64,000 nucleotides of DNA from Geosiphon pyriformis (GCA_016748015.1 JAAOMT010000282.1:1-64000), one strand, 5' to 3'. Shown: positions 1-12,674, counted from the stretch's first letter. The notes: generated by a model from the letters alone, not told the origin. Program-made: numbers and translations.

Positions 1-133
1 AGCTAGAAGATTTGTTTACATAATTTTTTTTTGCTACCATACTTTACCTTTACTTTAAACTGTCCAATATTACAAACCAAAGAGAACTAAGAAGCCCGGC
101 AATAAAAAAAGTACTTTGGGTATTCCTAATTGA

Positions 134-282
134 TATATCAAGGGTTAATTCAGCCAAATACTCTTCAAGTTACTGGGCAAGATTTCATCCAAGAAGGCAA
201 TATTTTGACGATTCTTAATAACAAGCAAGTCGATCGTGATAGTAGCTTGCCGGTCGAAACCAGCTTCAAGGCTAGCTTTTCC
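134..282 (+). pseudogene. Possible terminal exon or coding relic at the window edge
   Basis: A less AT-rich block reads without interruption as a roughly 49-residue segment (GLIQPNTLQVTGQDF ... ASFS) ending in TGA at 280-282. There is a stop just upstream in the same frame, so if this is real it must be a last exon entered through an acceptor such as the AG before position 143, or a fragment of an older gene or transposon. I do not recognise the family. Its composition differs from the AT-rich flanks, which is the only reason to call it. The gene body would lie left of the window. Confidence 0.2.
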
Positions 283-1956
283 TGATATTCAAAGAGCAAT
301 CTGGTAACTTAATAACAAGCAGTAGACTTTGGAAAAGTGAAGTTTGAACAGTGGAAAATCTACTAAATTCAGGTTCAAAGAGTGGCTAGTTTATGAATTA
401 TTTTCCCTTATTGTCAACAGAGTGGCTGTAGAGGCTTGCCTCTATCAGTCATACGATAAAGTTGTTTTGCTAATCTTTATGAAATAAAAAAAATTTGAAA
501 ATTTTATACCCCAATACACGCTTGCTATTGTTATTGACTTTTTTCCTGAAATAGATTTACTTCAAAAAAAGGGGTTAAAAACTTGAATAAAATTTCGATT
601 GAATACTTTATAAATTTGTAAGTTTTAACAATTTTAATTCTTTTTAAAAAGGTGAGGGTAATCTGGATCCAAATCAAAAATTTGACTGGTTTTCATTAGA
701 AAATTTAAAAATACTGTCACACTAATGATTTAAAAGAAATTTATTGAAAGCAAAAATTTTTTTTTTTAATAGATAGCCCATGAAACTTTTTGAACCAGGT
801 GCTCGATAAAAATATTCATTTCCTTTGTCAAACTGAGAAAATATGACAAAAATAAAGTAATAATATTCGAGCATTTATGTCTACCAAATAAAAATACATC
901 TATTTAGTCTATTTCAACGTCAACTTTCCCGAGAATTGTGTCATTCACTCTTTTCATAATTATTTGAACAAAAATTTTGAACACTGGCAAAAAATTTTGA
1001 GTCTTTCAAATAAATATTTGTTGAAATCTTTAAAATTTTGAGCTGCTTTATTTTTACTCTTTTGATTTTTTCCAAGTTTTAAATTCTTTTGAAATCATTA
1101 ATATTTAAATTAGATTCTTAACAGCCAGTGAATATACAAAAGACTGTCAAAAGTTTTTGAAGCTTTTTTTTTAAATGTATATTGTATATGCTAAAATAGC
1201 TCAAAATGCTTGTAATTACACAAGAATAATATGTTTGCCCAAAAAAATTAATATATTGAAATATTTTATTGGTCTATTTTTTTATCCGAAACTTACCATT
1301 ATTACAACGCATTTCTGTAAATGAGAAGAAATAAAGAATTAACTGCAGGAGAGCAGAGACCGTTTGACAACAGTTTTTGACATTCTAAAACAAATTGTTA
1401 AAAAACTAAAAAATTTAATAGATATAAGATCCTCAAATTCAATCAGTAATAACATCCAAATAAAAATTATTTGATTAATAAAAAATGCAAAGTTTTTACT
1501 AATTACAATAAAATTTTATTGGGCAATTCAGTAATTGATATTATACATTTGAAGTTTTATATTAAATAGAAATATTTTTGAAAACTTTTGACATCTCTCC
1601 CCACTGTACATTTTTCAATTGTTATTATTTTTAAGTTGAATTTAAATACTTTGAAAATTGAGAATAACAATTTAATATAATGTTACAATTAGATACTAAA
1701 ATGAAAAATAAATATTTAAAGATTTCAAAATTTTTAAAAGATGTTATTTTACTTACAAATAATTATAAACCTTTAATTTTCATATTAAAAAATTAATTAA
1801 ATATTTTTGGTATTCTCGAAAAAAGAATAGGATTAAAAATTTTTTATATTATAATATTAAAAAAATTATCAATTAAACTATTAATCTCTCGAAAAAATTT
1901 ACGAAAACAAGATGAAATAAAGAATAAAGATAATTTCAGACCTTTTAGCATTTTGC

Positions 1957-2180
1957 CATCGATTATACCAAAAATCTAATTAAGAAAATTTTGACTTTCT
2001 ATGGTTACTAAAAGCCAAAAAAACAAATACTCATCATTGTCACTTGGTTAAATTCCCAGCAACAGTTAAAAATGTGTAACTTTTTAAAGAAGTTTAAAAT
2101 ATCAACTAAAACATTGGGGATTATTTCATTAGAAAAGTAGATCTTTACCAGAGAAGTCACGTGTTGACGATACATATTCC
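1957..2180 (+). repeat. Dispersed repeat A, copy 1
   Basis: This block matches 14405-14600 in the same orientation over about 200 bp with many small differences. Shared landmarks in order are ATTATACCAAAAATC, TGGTTA(C/T)TAAAAG, TGTAACTTT, TTTAAAATATC(A/G)ACTAAAAC and an ATTAGAAAA/CAAGAAAA block. No long reading frame is conserved between the copies, so it looks like non-coding interspersed repeat DNA of unknown class. Confidence 0.6.
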
Positions 2181-5100
2181 GGTTCTCTGCGGATAAAAAC
2201 ACATATTGATAAAATTGAAACATCCCAATTTTATGTGTTTTAAATATAAATGTTTTTATTATAGTTATTGGTAAATCTACTCATATAAACTAGCATCTTA
2301 ATACGATTGTAATAAGAATGCATATTATTTATTAATACAATATATCAATATGTTTTTGTTAAGTCACAATGTCACATTAATTATCAATAAAACAAAATAC
2401 ACAAAATAACAAAAATAAAACAATTAAACACCATATAATTTTTAATATTTGTTCAAAAAGATAAAATTTGTTTGAAGTATTAAGCTTCATAATTAACACA
2501 AACAGAATTGCTAGTATTATTAGCCATTTTTCATTGTTTGGTAAATTTGATGTATTTGGTTTTTAAAAAATATTGTTGTTTTTCAATAATTTGAATGTTA
2601 TCAATAAACTAAAGATTTGTGATTTTAGTTTTAATAATAATGTTTTTTGTACAATAATAAACAAAAAATTTGTATTAAAATATTTTTTGCAATTTTTGCA
2701 TTAATGTTTGTCTTTAATAACTGTTAACCTTTACTAAAATTGTTATAATATCAAATTTTTAGGTTCAAAATTTAATACCAAATTTGAAAATTAATTTTTG
2801 GTTGTGTTTAAAATGTGGTCAAAAAAATTTAATTGTTTAATTCAGATCTTTATTGAATTACTTTAACAAAATCTTTAAATTTTTTTCAAATGTAAAAAAC
2901 AGAATTCAAACAATTTTCATTCACTGAAAGCACACTATGTTTATAACATATTTTTAAGTTTTAGCTGATTTGTTAAGAATACAATTTTTATCAAAACAAT
3001 ATTTTATTATGAATTCAAATTAAATTTATTAGAATTTTAATTATAATTTTAAAATTTGTTAAATATTTTTTAACTTTGATTACTTTTGTTATTATATTTC
3101 TCAAAATTTATATATATTTAACATTTAATTGTATTCTGTATTGGGTGGAAGCATATTTCCTGAGTTGTACTTTCAAAAAAATTGCTGGAAATTTATAACT
3201 ATTAAAAATGTAAGATTCTACATAGTATAATTCAAAGAGTTGTAATGTACATAATTGAAAATACCTGGGTATAAATTATAGCGGAGGTCTAAAAGTCAGC
3301 AACTTATGGTACACAAATTTTTTATTTCTAATTTATAATCGATACAATAGATTTGCAATGTTTTGTGTTCAGTTCAAGACTAATGACACGCTGTCATCAT
3401 GAATTAGGAAATAAAATTGGTTCCAATTTTCCATATTTGGAGAATTAATTAAGATTTGTAGGCACAATTACTTGATCAGAGTTTGCCGGATATGTAGATC
3501 AAAATTTAAGATTTTAAGTTTCAGTGTTCTAAAAATTTGAATGATCTCTCCTTTAAGTATTGTCCCCTCGAAAATTAGATGAGATTAACGAAATTTAATT
3601 TATTGAATCAAAGTTATACTTTTTAAAGGTTACGGTGCATATTTCAGTTATCATTATTTCCTTATGGATGTAGGTTAAAACAATAACGTCTTTAACTTTT
3701 AGAAGCTTCAAAGGAGCAAGATTTAAATTCAATTCTTCGAGTAAAATAAATTGATATTTGTTATATCAATCTGTTATTAATTTCTTTTAAAAAAAAATCA
3801 AGATTAATGCCAAGCTTCATTGAGTGATCTAACAAACCTCCACCCAGTTATGTGGTCGGTAACAAAGATTTTTAAGCTAAAGTTTAAATTTCACATATTT
3901 TTTTACTAGGCACCCATCTTGGGATCTCTGCCCTAGTTGCAGCATGCAATACACAAAGGCGTATGCATGGGCACACTTGTACTTCCCACCCCCATTTCTA
4001 GTTTAAAAAAATCTATTGTCATAGCTACCAGCTTTCTACGTCTTTGTTGCCAAACTAATTGGTTGAATTTGCGATTAATTCCGCGGCAATCGGTTGAAAA
4101 TCAAATAAATTTATTTGATTTCAAAGTTTTTACAATATGTTGCATAATATAGTTCCAAAAAAATCAATCAATATATTTAGCAAAGTATAATATTTTACTC
4201 ATACAAAAACCAAATTGGAAGTTTCTAGCAAATGTTTTTTGCAATTTAAATAGCTTATATGTGTAATTGAAAAATTATTATTTCAACTTTTAGCATAATC
4301 AAATACCAAGTTTTTAATACATTTAACCTTAGATGATTACTTAAATATTTTATTAATTAAATATTTACAAGAAAATAATACCTATAAGCTGTTTCAAATT
4401 ATATTATAATAAACAAAACACACTAATATTAAAAGCCAAGAATTACATTTAAATTTTATTTTTATTTTTCAACATTCAAATTATTCTATACAGTTGAGCT
4501 TTTTTTCGTATTTTCATGCTATGAGTTTAATCAGAAAAATATGAATTTTAATGAAAATTTCTAATGTTTTAAAGCTTCAAAAATGAATTCGATATAAAGC
4601 AATTCAATATGGTGGTGGGAATAGTGCTTAACTTTAAAGCTTTAAAGATAAGTTTTTCAAAAAGTTCCATTGTTGAAATCATAAAGATTCACGGGCATTT
4701 CCAACTTTTACCTAACAATCATCAAAAATTTGAATTTTGATCCATACTTAGACTGTTGTAATAATTAAAGGATTAAACCGGCCAACAATTCCCATTATTA
4801 AGTCACCGAAAAGCGAACAAAAGTTTTTGACCGAGATCCTTATAAATAGATTGGGAAATGAAAAATCTTTGACTTAAAAAGTTTTTTCTATATTGTCGTT
4901 AAAGAAAATTTGGATTTAGTTAAGGTGAACTATATAACCCGAAATTCGTAATTGTTACTTCACAAGATCTGACACCGTTTATCCTTTTAATTTACATTTG
5001 CAAACTAATTAATAAAAATCCTTTATGATTGATTTGGTTTCTTAAGAAATAAAATATTGGTTTCCACCTCAAGACTATGAATTCAAATAACAGCTTTACC

Positions 5101-5779
5101 GAATCTGTACAACTATTTTCATATGATTCAATTCAGAATTTGTTGTTCAATTACTCGATTAGCACAGTCATACTTGAGTTGTATGAAAAAACAAGTTATT
5201 TTGCAGGTATTTATTCACCCCACCAATTTCTTTTGCCTTAAACATAAATCTGATAAAAATCAAAATTTTTCAGGAAATATTTTGCAAAACTTCTTTGGCC
5301 CTACTGCTCGTATATATAACATAATAAGTGAAATTTGTGGTGCACTTGTTGCCAAGTGGATTATTTTTTTTCCGTTTTGTTGAAATAGGAAACAAAAATA
5401 TGAGAATTAATTGCGTTTATTAATACTGAACGAAAACCACATGAAAAATTGACACTTATTATTCTGAATCTTAAAAAACTCGGTCTTTTTCAGTACTAGC
5501 CAAGTGATTTAAATAGACATGAATTTAGCCAGATTTGGTTTTTCTTAAAAACTTTAATAAGATGAATTTGAAATTTTGTTTATTTTTATGAAGAAAAGTA
5601 TGGAAATATAAAAACTTACAAATCAAGATCAAAAACAAAACTCTTGTTATGAAAACTCCGACTTCATTTCAAGCCAAAATTCCTTATAATTCAATTCGGT
5701 GTTTGAAGATTAAACAGACATCCAAAGGAAAGAGATCCACACACAATTTCCTCTGTTGTTGAGTGAGTTGAAGGATAGT

Positions 5780-5960
5780 CATGCGAAAAATGGGTTTCAA
5801 AGACACTGAAACCATATGGAAGTATTTAGGTTATGAAGGTGGTGCTTAATGATTAGGATTCAGGGTACACGTCCAGTATGTGGCGTCATAAGCAAAATAG
5901 GATGTAAAGGCTGTACAATCCAGGGTCGAAATAATTCAAGTTTAAAACAATTATCCTAAA
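5780..5960 (+). pseudogene. Coding-like relic upstream of the membrane protein gene
   Basis: Two short open stretches with protein-like composition lie here. From ATG 5780 a 22-codon frame reads MRKMGFKDTETIWKY ... and stops. Near 5857-5959 a second frame contains PVCGVISKIGCKGC before its stop at 5957-5959. They are in different frames and no splice pair joins them convincingly. They may be debris of an old gene, or an unrecognised 5' exon or UTR of the gene that starts at 6381. The family is not recognised. Confidence 0.15.
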
Positions 5961-6380
5961 TCTCTGCATTAAGAATATCAATTCTATATTTTGTCGACGC
6001 TTGACGCCAGGGTTGTGCAAACACCTATGCAGTGCCTCGATCATCTGTTATTGTTTCCTTTTTTACCTTTTTGACCGATTTTGGTAAGAAATTTATTTTG
6101 TCTGTGGTGCGAGAGAAAAGGGATGCAGGGATGATGCCAATCGAGAATTTCCGTTTTACTCGGGAAGAGTGAACACAAGGCGCTAATTCAATTTAAACCT
6201 GTTGGCTCAGTAACGTTTTAGTACTTGATAAAGCAAACCTAATTTCGAAGATATGGTTGCTTTTAATGTCCCAATTGATTTTTGGAATTGCATATAGCAT
6301 AGCCACTGTTTTATTCTGTTATCAGCAACTGAATTGTCTAAATTTTCAACGACCAATTCTCATTTTAAGAATCGTTTATC

Positions 6381-7844
6381 ATGGCTACACCACCACCACC
6401 ACCACAAAAACCTTCACCGACCAGCAATCCTTTAGTAGTAGCGGCAACGACCGCAGAAATACCACCAGAAGCACCACCAAAAGGACCACCAAAAGGACCC
6501 CCAACCAATCCTCATATCACAATCAACGTGCCTAAAGAAGAGCCTCGTCGAAGAATATTTGGCGGGATAAATCGTCTACGAAAAAATTATGATGGCGAAG
6601 CTGTGAAAAGTGGTCTAAATGCGTTGGAAAAATTTGGGATCAAAGATAATATTGAAGATGCGATCAGCAAAATAGACCCGGACACGCCAGCGGAACGTAT
6701 TCTTGAAGAACGACGAATTACCCATCGAATCTATAAAATCGATCTGGCTATAACTTATCTATTGTATTACACGTCCTTGGCCTTGAATTGGCTGACCCTA
6801 TTAGGTCAATCTAACTCATTTGGTGATTTTCTCTATGAAGTTTTCATCGGAAGTCTCGATTTTACCGAATGGAATTTCTATAATTACAATATCATTGGAA
6901 AGATCAGTGGTGCCACATGTAGCCTACAGATTTTGTTCTTTGTATTGGCCAATTTCATCGTACTAGGGATGACATTTATTCATCCAAATGGAATAAAATC
7001 ACTTCCCGAAAATCTACGCGGGCCTATATTTTATGGGGGACCGTTTCAACTCATTAATCTCTTAAAACCGACACTGGAAAAATATAATTTATCTGTCCAA
7101 CGATTGGATGCTCAGTTCTCGGAATGTATTGGAATTCTGAGTCAATTATTCATTATGGTAGCATGTTCACTGGCGACAAATATTAAGATGAATGATCTTA
7201 GTACCTTTATTAATTCAAATCCAGATGCAATTGGTCCTAGCGAATTAAACACAGGATTAAACTATCTGGTTGCGAGACAATTAAATCCTAATAATACTCA
7301 ACCCATCCAATCACAGGATGCTACTCAATTGGCCCTTTCTGCACAACATGCTGCTCTCTTCACCAAAACCACCTTAATCGTATCAACGGTAGCAATCACA
7401 ATGACAGCTTTCTTAAATATTTTGTCTTGGATATCCAATATTTGGCGAATTAATCAGAGCCAATTGATAATCTATGAGATATACAAAGGTTTTACTCGAT
7501 TATTAATTTGTCAACCGTGTTGTGGAGAAAAATTGGTGGATGATGATAATGATGTATCAGAGGGTCAGGCAAAAGCCGAACAACAAGCTTTGATGGGACA
7601 AGAAAAACCTGAAATGACGCAAGAGCCGCATCCGCCACCAGAAAAACAGGGAAATGGTAAAAATGGTACATCTTTAAAAACACCTACAAACAAATCCCCA
7701 GAACAGAAGCCATTGAAAGATTCAGAAATACAACCACTGCAATTAGAAGATTCGATTCCCAAGGTGATACAAGAGAAAATACCCGAAGCAGTTAAAGATG
7801 CTGCGAAAATGATAAAATCTTCGAACCCTGGAGCTAACAGTTAA
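6381..7844 (+). CDS. Four-helix membrane protein of unknown function
   Basis: Single-exon 487-residue protein; function not recognised. The N-terminus (1-55) is Pro/Ala-rich with a poly-Pro run and APPKGPPKGPP repeats. A basic segment (56-70) and an amphipathic region follow. Four hydrophobic stretches, about 121-141, 178-198, 247-267 and 329-352, look like membrane helices. The loop between helices 3 and 4 carries NxT sites (NNT at 304-306) and could face the lumen or outside. A CQPCC cluster (377-381) lies just after the last helix, a plausible palmitoylation site. The tail (about 385-487) is acidic, Gln/Pro/Lys-rich and probably disordered. The ATG at 6381 has a good context (ATCATGGCT). 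An overlapping frame from 6257 is low complexity and was not used. A tetraspan role is only inferred from topology. AATAAA-like signals occur from about 7922. Confidence 0.85.
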   Translation: MATPPPPPQKPSPTSNPLVVAATTAEIPPEAPPKGPPKGPPTNPHITINVPKEEPRRRIFGGINRLRKNYDGEAVKSGLNALEKFGIKDNIEDAISKIDPDTPAERILEERRITHRIYKIDLAITYLLYYTSLALNWLTLLGQSNSFGDFLYEVFIGSLDFTEWNFYNYNIIGKISGATCSLQILFFVLANFIVLGMTFIHPNGIKSLPENLRGPIFYGGPFQLINLLKPTLEKYNLSVQRLDAQFSECIGILSQLFIMVACSLATNIKMNDLSTFINSNPDAIGPSELNTGLNYLVARQLNPNNTQPIQSQDATQLALSAQHAALFTKTTLIVSTVAITMTAFLNILSWISNIWRINQSQLIIYEIYKGFTRLLICQPCCGEKLVDDDNDVSEGQAKAEQQALMGQEKPEMTQEPHPPPEKQGNGKNGTSLKTPTNKSPEQKPLKDSEIQPLQLEDSIPKVIQEKIPEAVKDAAKMIKSSNPGANS

Positions 7845-8009
7845 TTGAAAGAGATGACAATTGAGTGGATTCAATTTTGTGTCTAAAATGAATCATATAA
7901 TCAATATTGTAAATTCTTGAAAATAAAAATCAAAATTTTTTGCTTAAAGATAATCGAATATTACATTTAATTACTCATTAACATTATAATAAAATTATCC
8001 AAAATATAT

Positions 8010-8081
8010 CTCTCGGTCGGGGAATTGAACCCCGGTCTCCCGCGTGACAGGCGGGGATACTCACCACTATACTAACCGAGA
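8010..8081 (-). tRNA. tRNA-Asp (GTC)
   Basis: On the minus strand a 72-nt cloverleaf folds. The 7-bp acceptor stem TCTCGGT/ACCGAGA (8075-8081 with 8011-8017) is followed by discriminator G (complement of 8010), the usual identity base of tRNA-Asp. The D arm contains AGTATAGTGGTGAGT, the anticodon loop CTGTCAC gives GTC (complement of 8046-8048), and the T arm has GGTTCAATTCC. There is no intron. The internal A and B boxes match RNA polymerase III consensus, and a T4 run downstream (complement of 8001-8004) can terminate transcription. It stands alone between two protein genes. Confidence 0.97.
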
Positions 8082-9879
8082 CTTATTTATTAATTATCCA
8101 CCAGATCTTTGTATAATAAAATATTTTATATGAAACGATTCTCATAAAATTCAATATGCAACATTTACAGTAGGATTTAATTATTATTTTGGAAAAAAAT
8201 TTTATGTTAATATATTATTTTTGACAACTGCCCTGAATTCACAAATTTATGCATAAAAAAATTATGAAAAGTTAGTTCGAAAACTAATTGTATATATTGA
8301 TACCATAATTCTCAACATAAATGATTTTTGAACATGTAATCTTAATGAAACTTTTTTGCTGCCATGATAAAGTTATTTATATAATTTTTTTAAATCGAAC
8401 TTATTGTTTCAAAAACAATAATAAACTATTTGTAAAAATCTTACATTTTAATGGTTTTATTACTAAAGTCTACGAAAAATGTCAATACATAAAATTCATT
8501 AATGATACTGATTACTTCAATTTCGTCATTTAATTGTTATTCGTTAAATTAATTATTATAAAAATTAATTATTATGAAAAATAGTTTTAATATTATAAAT
8601 TTATTAATTATTAATTTAAATTGCTATCATAATGAAGTTAATATTTAATTAAATTATTATATCCATTTATTAAAAATAATAATAAAATTACATGATATAA
8701 TAATAATAATAATAATTTTTAATTGAAATTTATTACAAATCTAATCATATAAATATAAATTTTTTATTTTATATCCTTAATATATTATTTATTACATCTA
8801 ATTTTATAGTTATAAATTGTTTAAATAGTTTTTAAAATTTTTATCTTCAATTTTGATATTTCCAATAATAAGAAATTTGGTTTGCTTTTAAATTTTTGGC
8901 TTTTCCTGAAAGTAATAGCTTGTTTTTCTCTCTTAGTTTATGAATTATTTATTTGTTATAAGCTTCTTATCACTTAAAAATATTTATTTTAAATTTCTAT
9001 AATGCTATTGCTTTTTGCATTTACAGAAGTTTTTAACTTCTTTAATGTTAAAATTAGAATATCTAAACATCTTTTTTGTTATTATCTTTCTCTTTTGAGA
9101 AGTTTTTCAATTAAATCAAGATTTTAGATCCCCTATTTTGAGTCGCTTTGAAGTTTTTGAGATTTCTATGCCTTTAAAGTGGTCTTTATATATTTTGTTT
9201 GACTGCTTCCACAATCAAAATACTTTGACAAGTGGTTCTATTTTGTTGAATTACCAATAAATACTGTTTTTTTCTTTTACGCCTCTTTATGACACTGTAA
9301 ATACTATTAAAAAACCAAATTACTTTAAATATTAATACCACAAATTTAATTCATAATCAGGGTTTTAATAGGCATAAAAAGCATTTAGGATTTGGAGTTA
9401 TTAAATATATTAATTATGTAAGAAAGTTAACACAATTCCCATTATTGATTAATCTTGGAAGTGAACCTAGGTTTTAATTTTGTCATTCAAGATCTTTAAT
9501 CCTTTTCTTAAATTGAAATCAAGCTTCTCTAGTATCAATACTTCGATCAGTTTAATGAAATAAATTTTTGATTCATAAACTGAAATTATAAAATTACATA
9601 AGCATATTATTCGCAATATCAATATTATATTTAACTTTTTGGTCCCACCAAAAAGAGCTTACAGCTTGTTGCTCAATCACATTTAGCTTTTTTTAAGTTA
9701 TTTTATGCATTGAGTTTATTTCTGATAGGTTCCCTATTAAGACAGAATGCAAAAATGGTACCCAATAAATATGCATATCATTAACAAGTCAATAATCTAC
9801 AACATGCTAGTTTTTTTAATATCGCATCAAACATTTTTGCATTTCACCAGTTAGAAATGATCAGTTATTTCAAATTTAT
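8082..9879. other. Intergenic AT-rich DNA
   Basis: Between the tRNA and the DHHC gene I see no supported gene. A short AAT run lies near 8700-8717. The 70-codon frame at 8321-8533 is AT-driven and lacks any recognisable feature. Confidence 0.5.
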
Positions 9880-9998
9880 TTCCTTTTTCCCTTTCCTTCT
9901 CCCTCTCCTTTACCTTTACCTTTACCTTTCCCTTTTCCTCTAACTTTCCCTTTACGTCCTTTCCATTCACTTTCTTTAACATTTTTCTCGTCAATCTC
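9880..9998 (+). promoter_or_regulatory. Pyrimidine-rich tract upstream of the DHHC gene
   Basis: About 110 bp of almost pure C/T, including CTTTACCTTTACCTTTACC and several CCCTTTTCC blocks, ends just before the ATG at 10008. Pyrimidine tracts at this position are a common feature of fungal core promoters or 5' leaders. The antisense strand is open in one frame only because the tract is purine-rich there (Lys/Glu repeats). Confidence 0.45.
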
Positions 9999-10007
9999 AC
10001 CAATCCA

Positions 10008-12674
10008 ATGAACAACAACCATATCAACCACCAAGCAAGATTATCAAGACACGCGTCTGGAATTCTCCCTTCAAAGCAATTTTTCGCTCCACGAAAACCA
10101 ATATTACACAGCTCATCTTCAATTCGTCGAAAATCCGTATATTCAGTTAATAACTTTAATAACAAACAAAATGTATCGGGTCCTTCTACCGAGCCAATCC
10201 CTCCTTTGTTAACACCTGTTGGGGTACTTCCTCAGGAATCCTCAAATTCAATAATTGAAAGAAATCAGAATAATAATAATTCTGGTATTCAAGACCCAAG
10301 GCCATCAATAACAGTCTCAATTCCCACATTAAACTCAATAACGAATTCTGCAAATGACTCTCCAATCTCAATGAACCACCATAATCACCCATTACAATCA
10401 TTTGAGGAATACATAGCATTACAAAAAGACGCCGAAGAAAGAGAGGAAGTTGCAAGGTTACAAAAAAGAGCCCAAATGTTTATTTTGGCCCAAAAACAAC
10501 AACAGGGTCGATTTTCGGAAGACGGAAACTCACAATTAAGTCCTAGCGACAACGAAGTAATAATAAACATCTCTAGTAATAGCAGTAGCATTAGTCGTAA
10601 TGATGTTGAAGTAAACAAAAAACGAGACCGATCACAACCATTAGAGAATGGTTCGATTCAAAATATTGATACGAAGTATTCTAATACGATTCTTGGAGGA
10701 AAAAACCCAATTTCCAAAAACTTATCTGAAAAAACACCTGGCCAACAAATAGCCTCTCCATACGCAACAATTTCAAAGTATTTCCCAGCAATAACATTCC
10801 AACCTGCCACACCACCCCGAGAAAATAGTCATGGTAGAAAAAGAATGTATCAACTTTGGCCGGGAAGGAATAGATTTTACTTCAGTGGGAGAATAATGAC
10901 AAGTCGTGATTCTCCGGCATTCTTGGTTGCTATTTTGGCATTGATTGTGCCATGTTGTTTATTTTTGATTTTTAGGTGAGGGGAAATTTTGAAAATTTTC
11001 ATCCGAGTTTTTTAGAGCTTATTTTTTGGGTTAAATGTGAACAAATTTTTGCTCTCGACAAAACAGTGGCCCATTTTTATATCAAAATGTTTCACCGATT
11101 GTGACTGGCGCCTTCATTTATTTGTTCTTGCTAGCTTTGATGAGTATGTTGTTGACTTCGTGGTCTGATCCAGGGGTAAGTGGTGCAACTTTATCGAGAA
11201 TGTTGACAGAATAGATGATAAATTGTATTAAGACCATTTTCCTCAGATAATCCCACGAAACCTTGACCCAGGCCCTGAAATGGATATCTACGACAATACC
11301 GTCAACGCTTCACAAGGCCCCTATAATTTTCCGTTACATCGTTTTCCTTATCCCAAAGATGTAAAAATGAATGGGGTGAGGTTGATTTTGAAATATTGTG
11401 AAACTTGTAGAATTTATCGGCCGCCTAGATGTAGCCATTGTCGACAATGTGATAATTGTGTTGGTGAGATTTTGTGCTGAAATCCGATTTTATTATTGTG
11501 AAAAACGATTGATAGAAAATGGCAACCTCTAACTTTAAATTGAATTTTCATTAGAAGGAGAAGACCACCATTGTATCTGGTTAAACAACTGTATAGGTCG
11601 CCGAAATTATCGTCCATTTTATACTCTAATCGTGACAGCAACAATTTTATGCTTATACGTTCAAGTGTTCTCAATTCTCCATATAGTTTTAATAATGCGA
11701 AAAAATAAACTTGGAATTTTACAGGGCATGATGCAAGTTCCAATTAGTTGCGTTCTAGCATTGGTAGCATTTTTTTTGATGTGGTCTGTTGGAGGATTGA
11801 CCTCGTTTCATACTTATTTGATTTGTAAGAATATGACTACTCAAGAACAGGTATAATTAACTTACCTTGTTGCAGCATTTAAAAGTTATACGAGAAATAT
11901 TCTAATTTAAGTGATTTCTCTTTTTAAAATAGCTCCGAACAAATCTTGAAAAACGCAATGGGCTTGTTCGTAACCCTTACGATTTCAAACGTATCTATTT
12001 TAACTGCTGTTGGGTTCTTTGCCGTCCTTTGGTCCACAGGTAAAGCTTCAAGTAATCACATTAGGAAATCAATTTTGATATACATCCAAATCTTAAAATC
12101 AGTTTATGATAACAGCACTGTTAAAAGACGTGCGTTCATAGGCTCCCCAATTGATCCCACTGATATTGATCTTCACCTTGACTCGGACCCTGAGGATCAG
12201 GATCTAGCCGGAAGTCGGCGTTCAAAACGACCTCAACAGATTCAAATGACTACTACTACCACGACTACAACTGAAAGTAATGCTACCATAGAAAGTAATT
12301 TAAGTGGGGAGACTTGCAATCCCACGGGAGAAAGTAATGCAACGGGAGAAAATATCACAACCCGAGAAAGTAATGCAACGGGAGAAAATATCACAACTGG
12401 AGAAAGTAATGCAACGGGAGAAAATATCACAACTGGAGAAAGTAACGCAATGGGAGAAAATGTCACAACTGGAGAAATTAATTCTATTGAGGAAAACAAC
12501 ATCAATGGGGAAATTGATGCAACTAACGAAAGTAGTACAACAATCGTGATGATTGAGAATTATGGGACTGAAAAGGATCTGACTAGCATGAACGCTATTG
12601 AGGAAAAGAATGTCACTAGAAAAAATGTTGCAACTGAAGAAAGTGATACGATAATCGAAAATGATCTAGTATGA
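10008..12674 (+). CDS. DHHC-type protein S-palmitoyltransferase (Erf2/ZDHHC family)
   Basis: Six exons fit: 10008-10975, 11067-11175, 11247-11463, 11555-11850, 11933-12039 and 12116-12674, together 2256 nt and 751 residues. The enzyme should attach palmitate to Cys residues of membrane-associated proteins at ER/Golgi membranes. Residues 1-300 are Asn/Ser/Gln-rich and likely disordered. Helices 1 and 2 lie near 302-323 and 331-352, followed by SDPGIIPRNLDP, the signature of Erf2-like enzymes. The Cys-rich domain reads CETCRIYRPPRCSHC with CRQCDNC, then catalytic DHHC at 435-438 followed by IWLNNCIGRRNYR (Ile where most members have Pro). Helices 3 and 4, a TTQE (TTxE) motif at 526-529, and a PaCCT-like NPYDFKRIYFNCC follow. 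The tail holds four 12-residue repeats. The enzyme call is firm. The last intron (12040-12115) is the least certain join: without it the protein stops just after the PaCCT-like segment. Confidence 0.9.
12330..12473 (+). repeat. 36-bp coding minisatellite in the DHHC tail
   Basis: Four in-frame copies of a 36-bp unit (starting GAAAGTAATGCAACGG) lie at 12330-12365, 12366-12401, 12402-12437 and 12438-12473. Each encodes a 12-residue unit close to ESNATGENITTG, with decayed copies on both sides. The tail is expected to be cytosolic, so the NxT sites are unlikely to be glycosylated. Copy number probably varies between strains. Confidence 0.85.

Larger units (their letters stand above)
1..5779. other. 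Gene-poor AT-rich region
   Basis: No gene with convincing start, splice and stop structure is visible. The stretch holds one coding-like relic (134-282), one copy of a dispersed repeat (about 1957-2180) and a less AT-rich patch near 3900-4110 that has no durable reading frame. The remaining short ORFs have low-complexity composition typical of chance frames in AT-rich DNA. Confidence 0.5.

Noticed and set aside
6257-6535. 92-codon frame overlapping the start of the membrane protein
   Set aside because: It overlaps the 487-residue gene in another frame, is Thr/Arg-rich through the CCACCA repeat and has no support of its own.
9851-10165. 104-codon minus-strand frame with Lys/Glu repeats
   Set aside because: It is antisense to the pyrimidine tract and first exon of the DHHC gene; the Lys/Glu repeats only reflect the purine-rich complement.
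12242-12505. Minus-strand frame with a regular Val/Leu/Ser repeat
   Set aside because: It is a shadow of the 36-bp minisatellite in the DHHC coding sequence.
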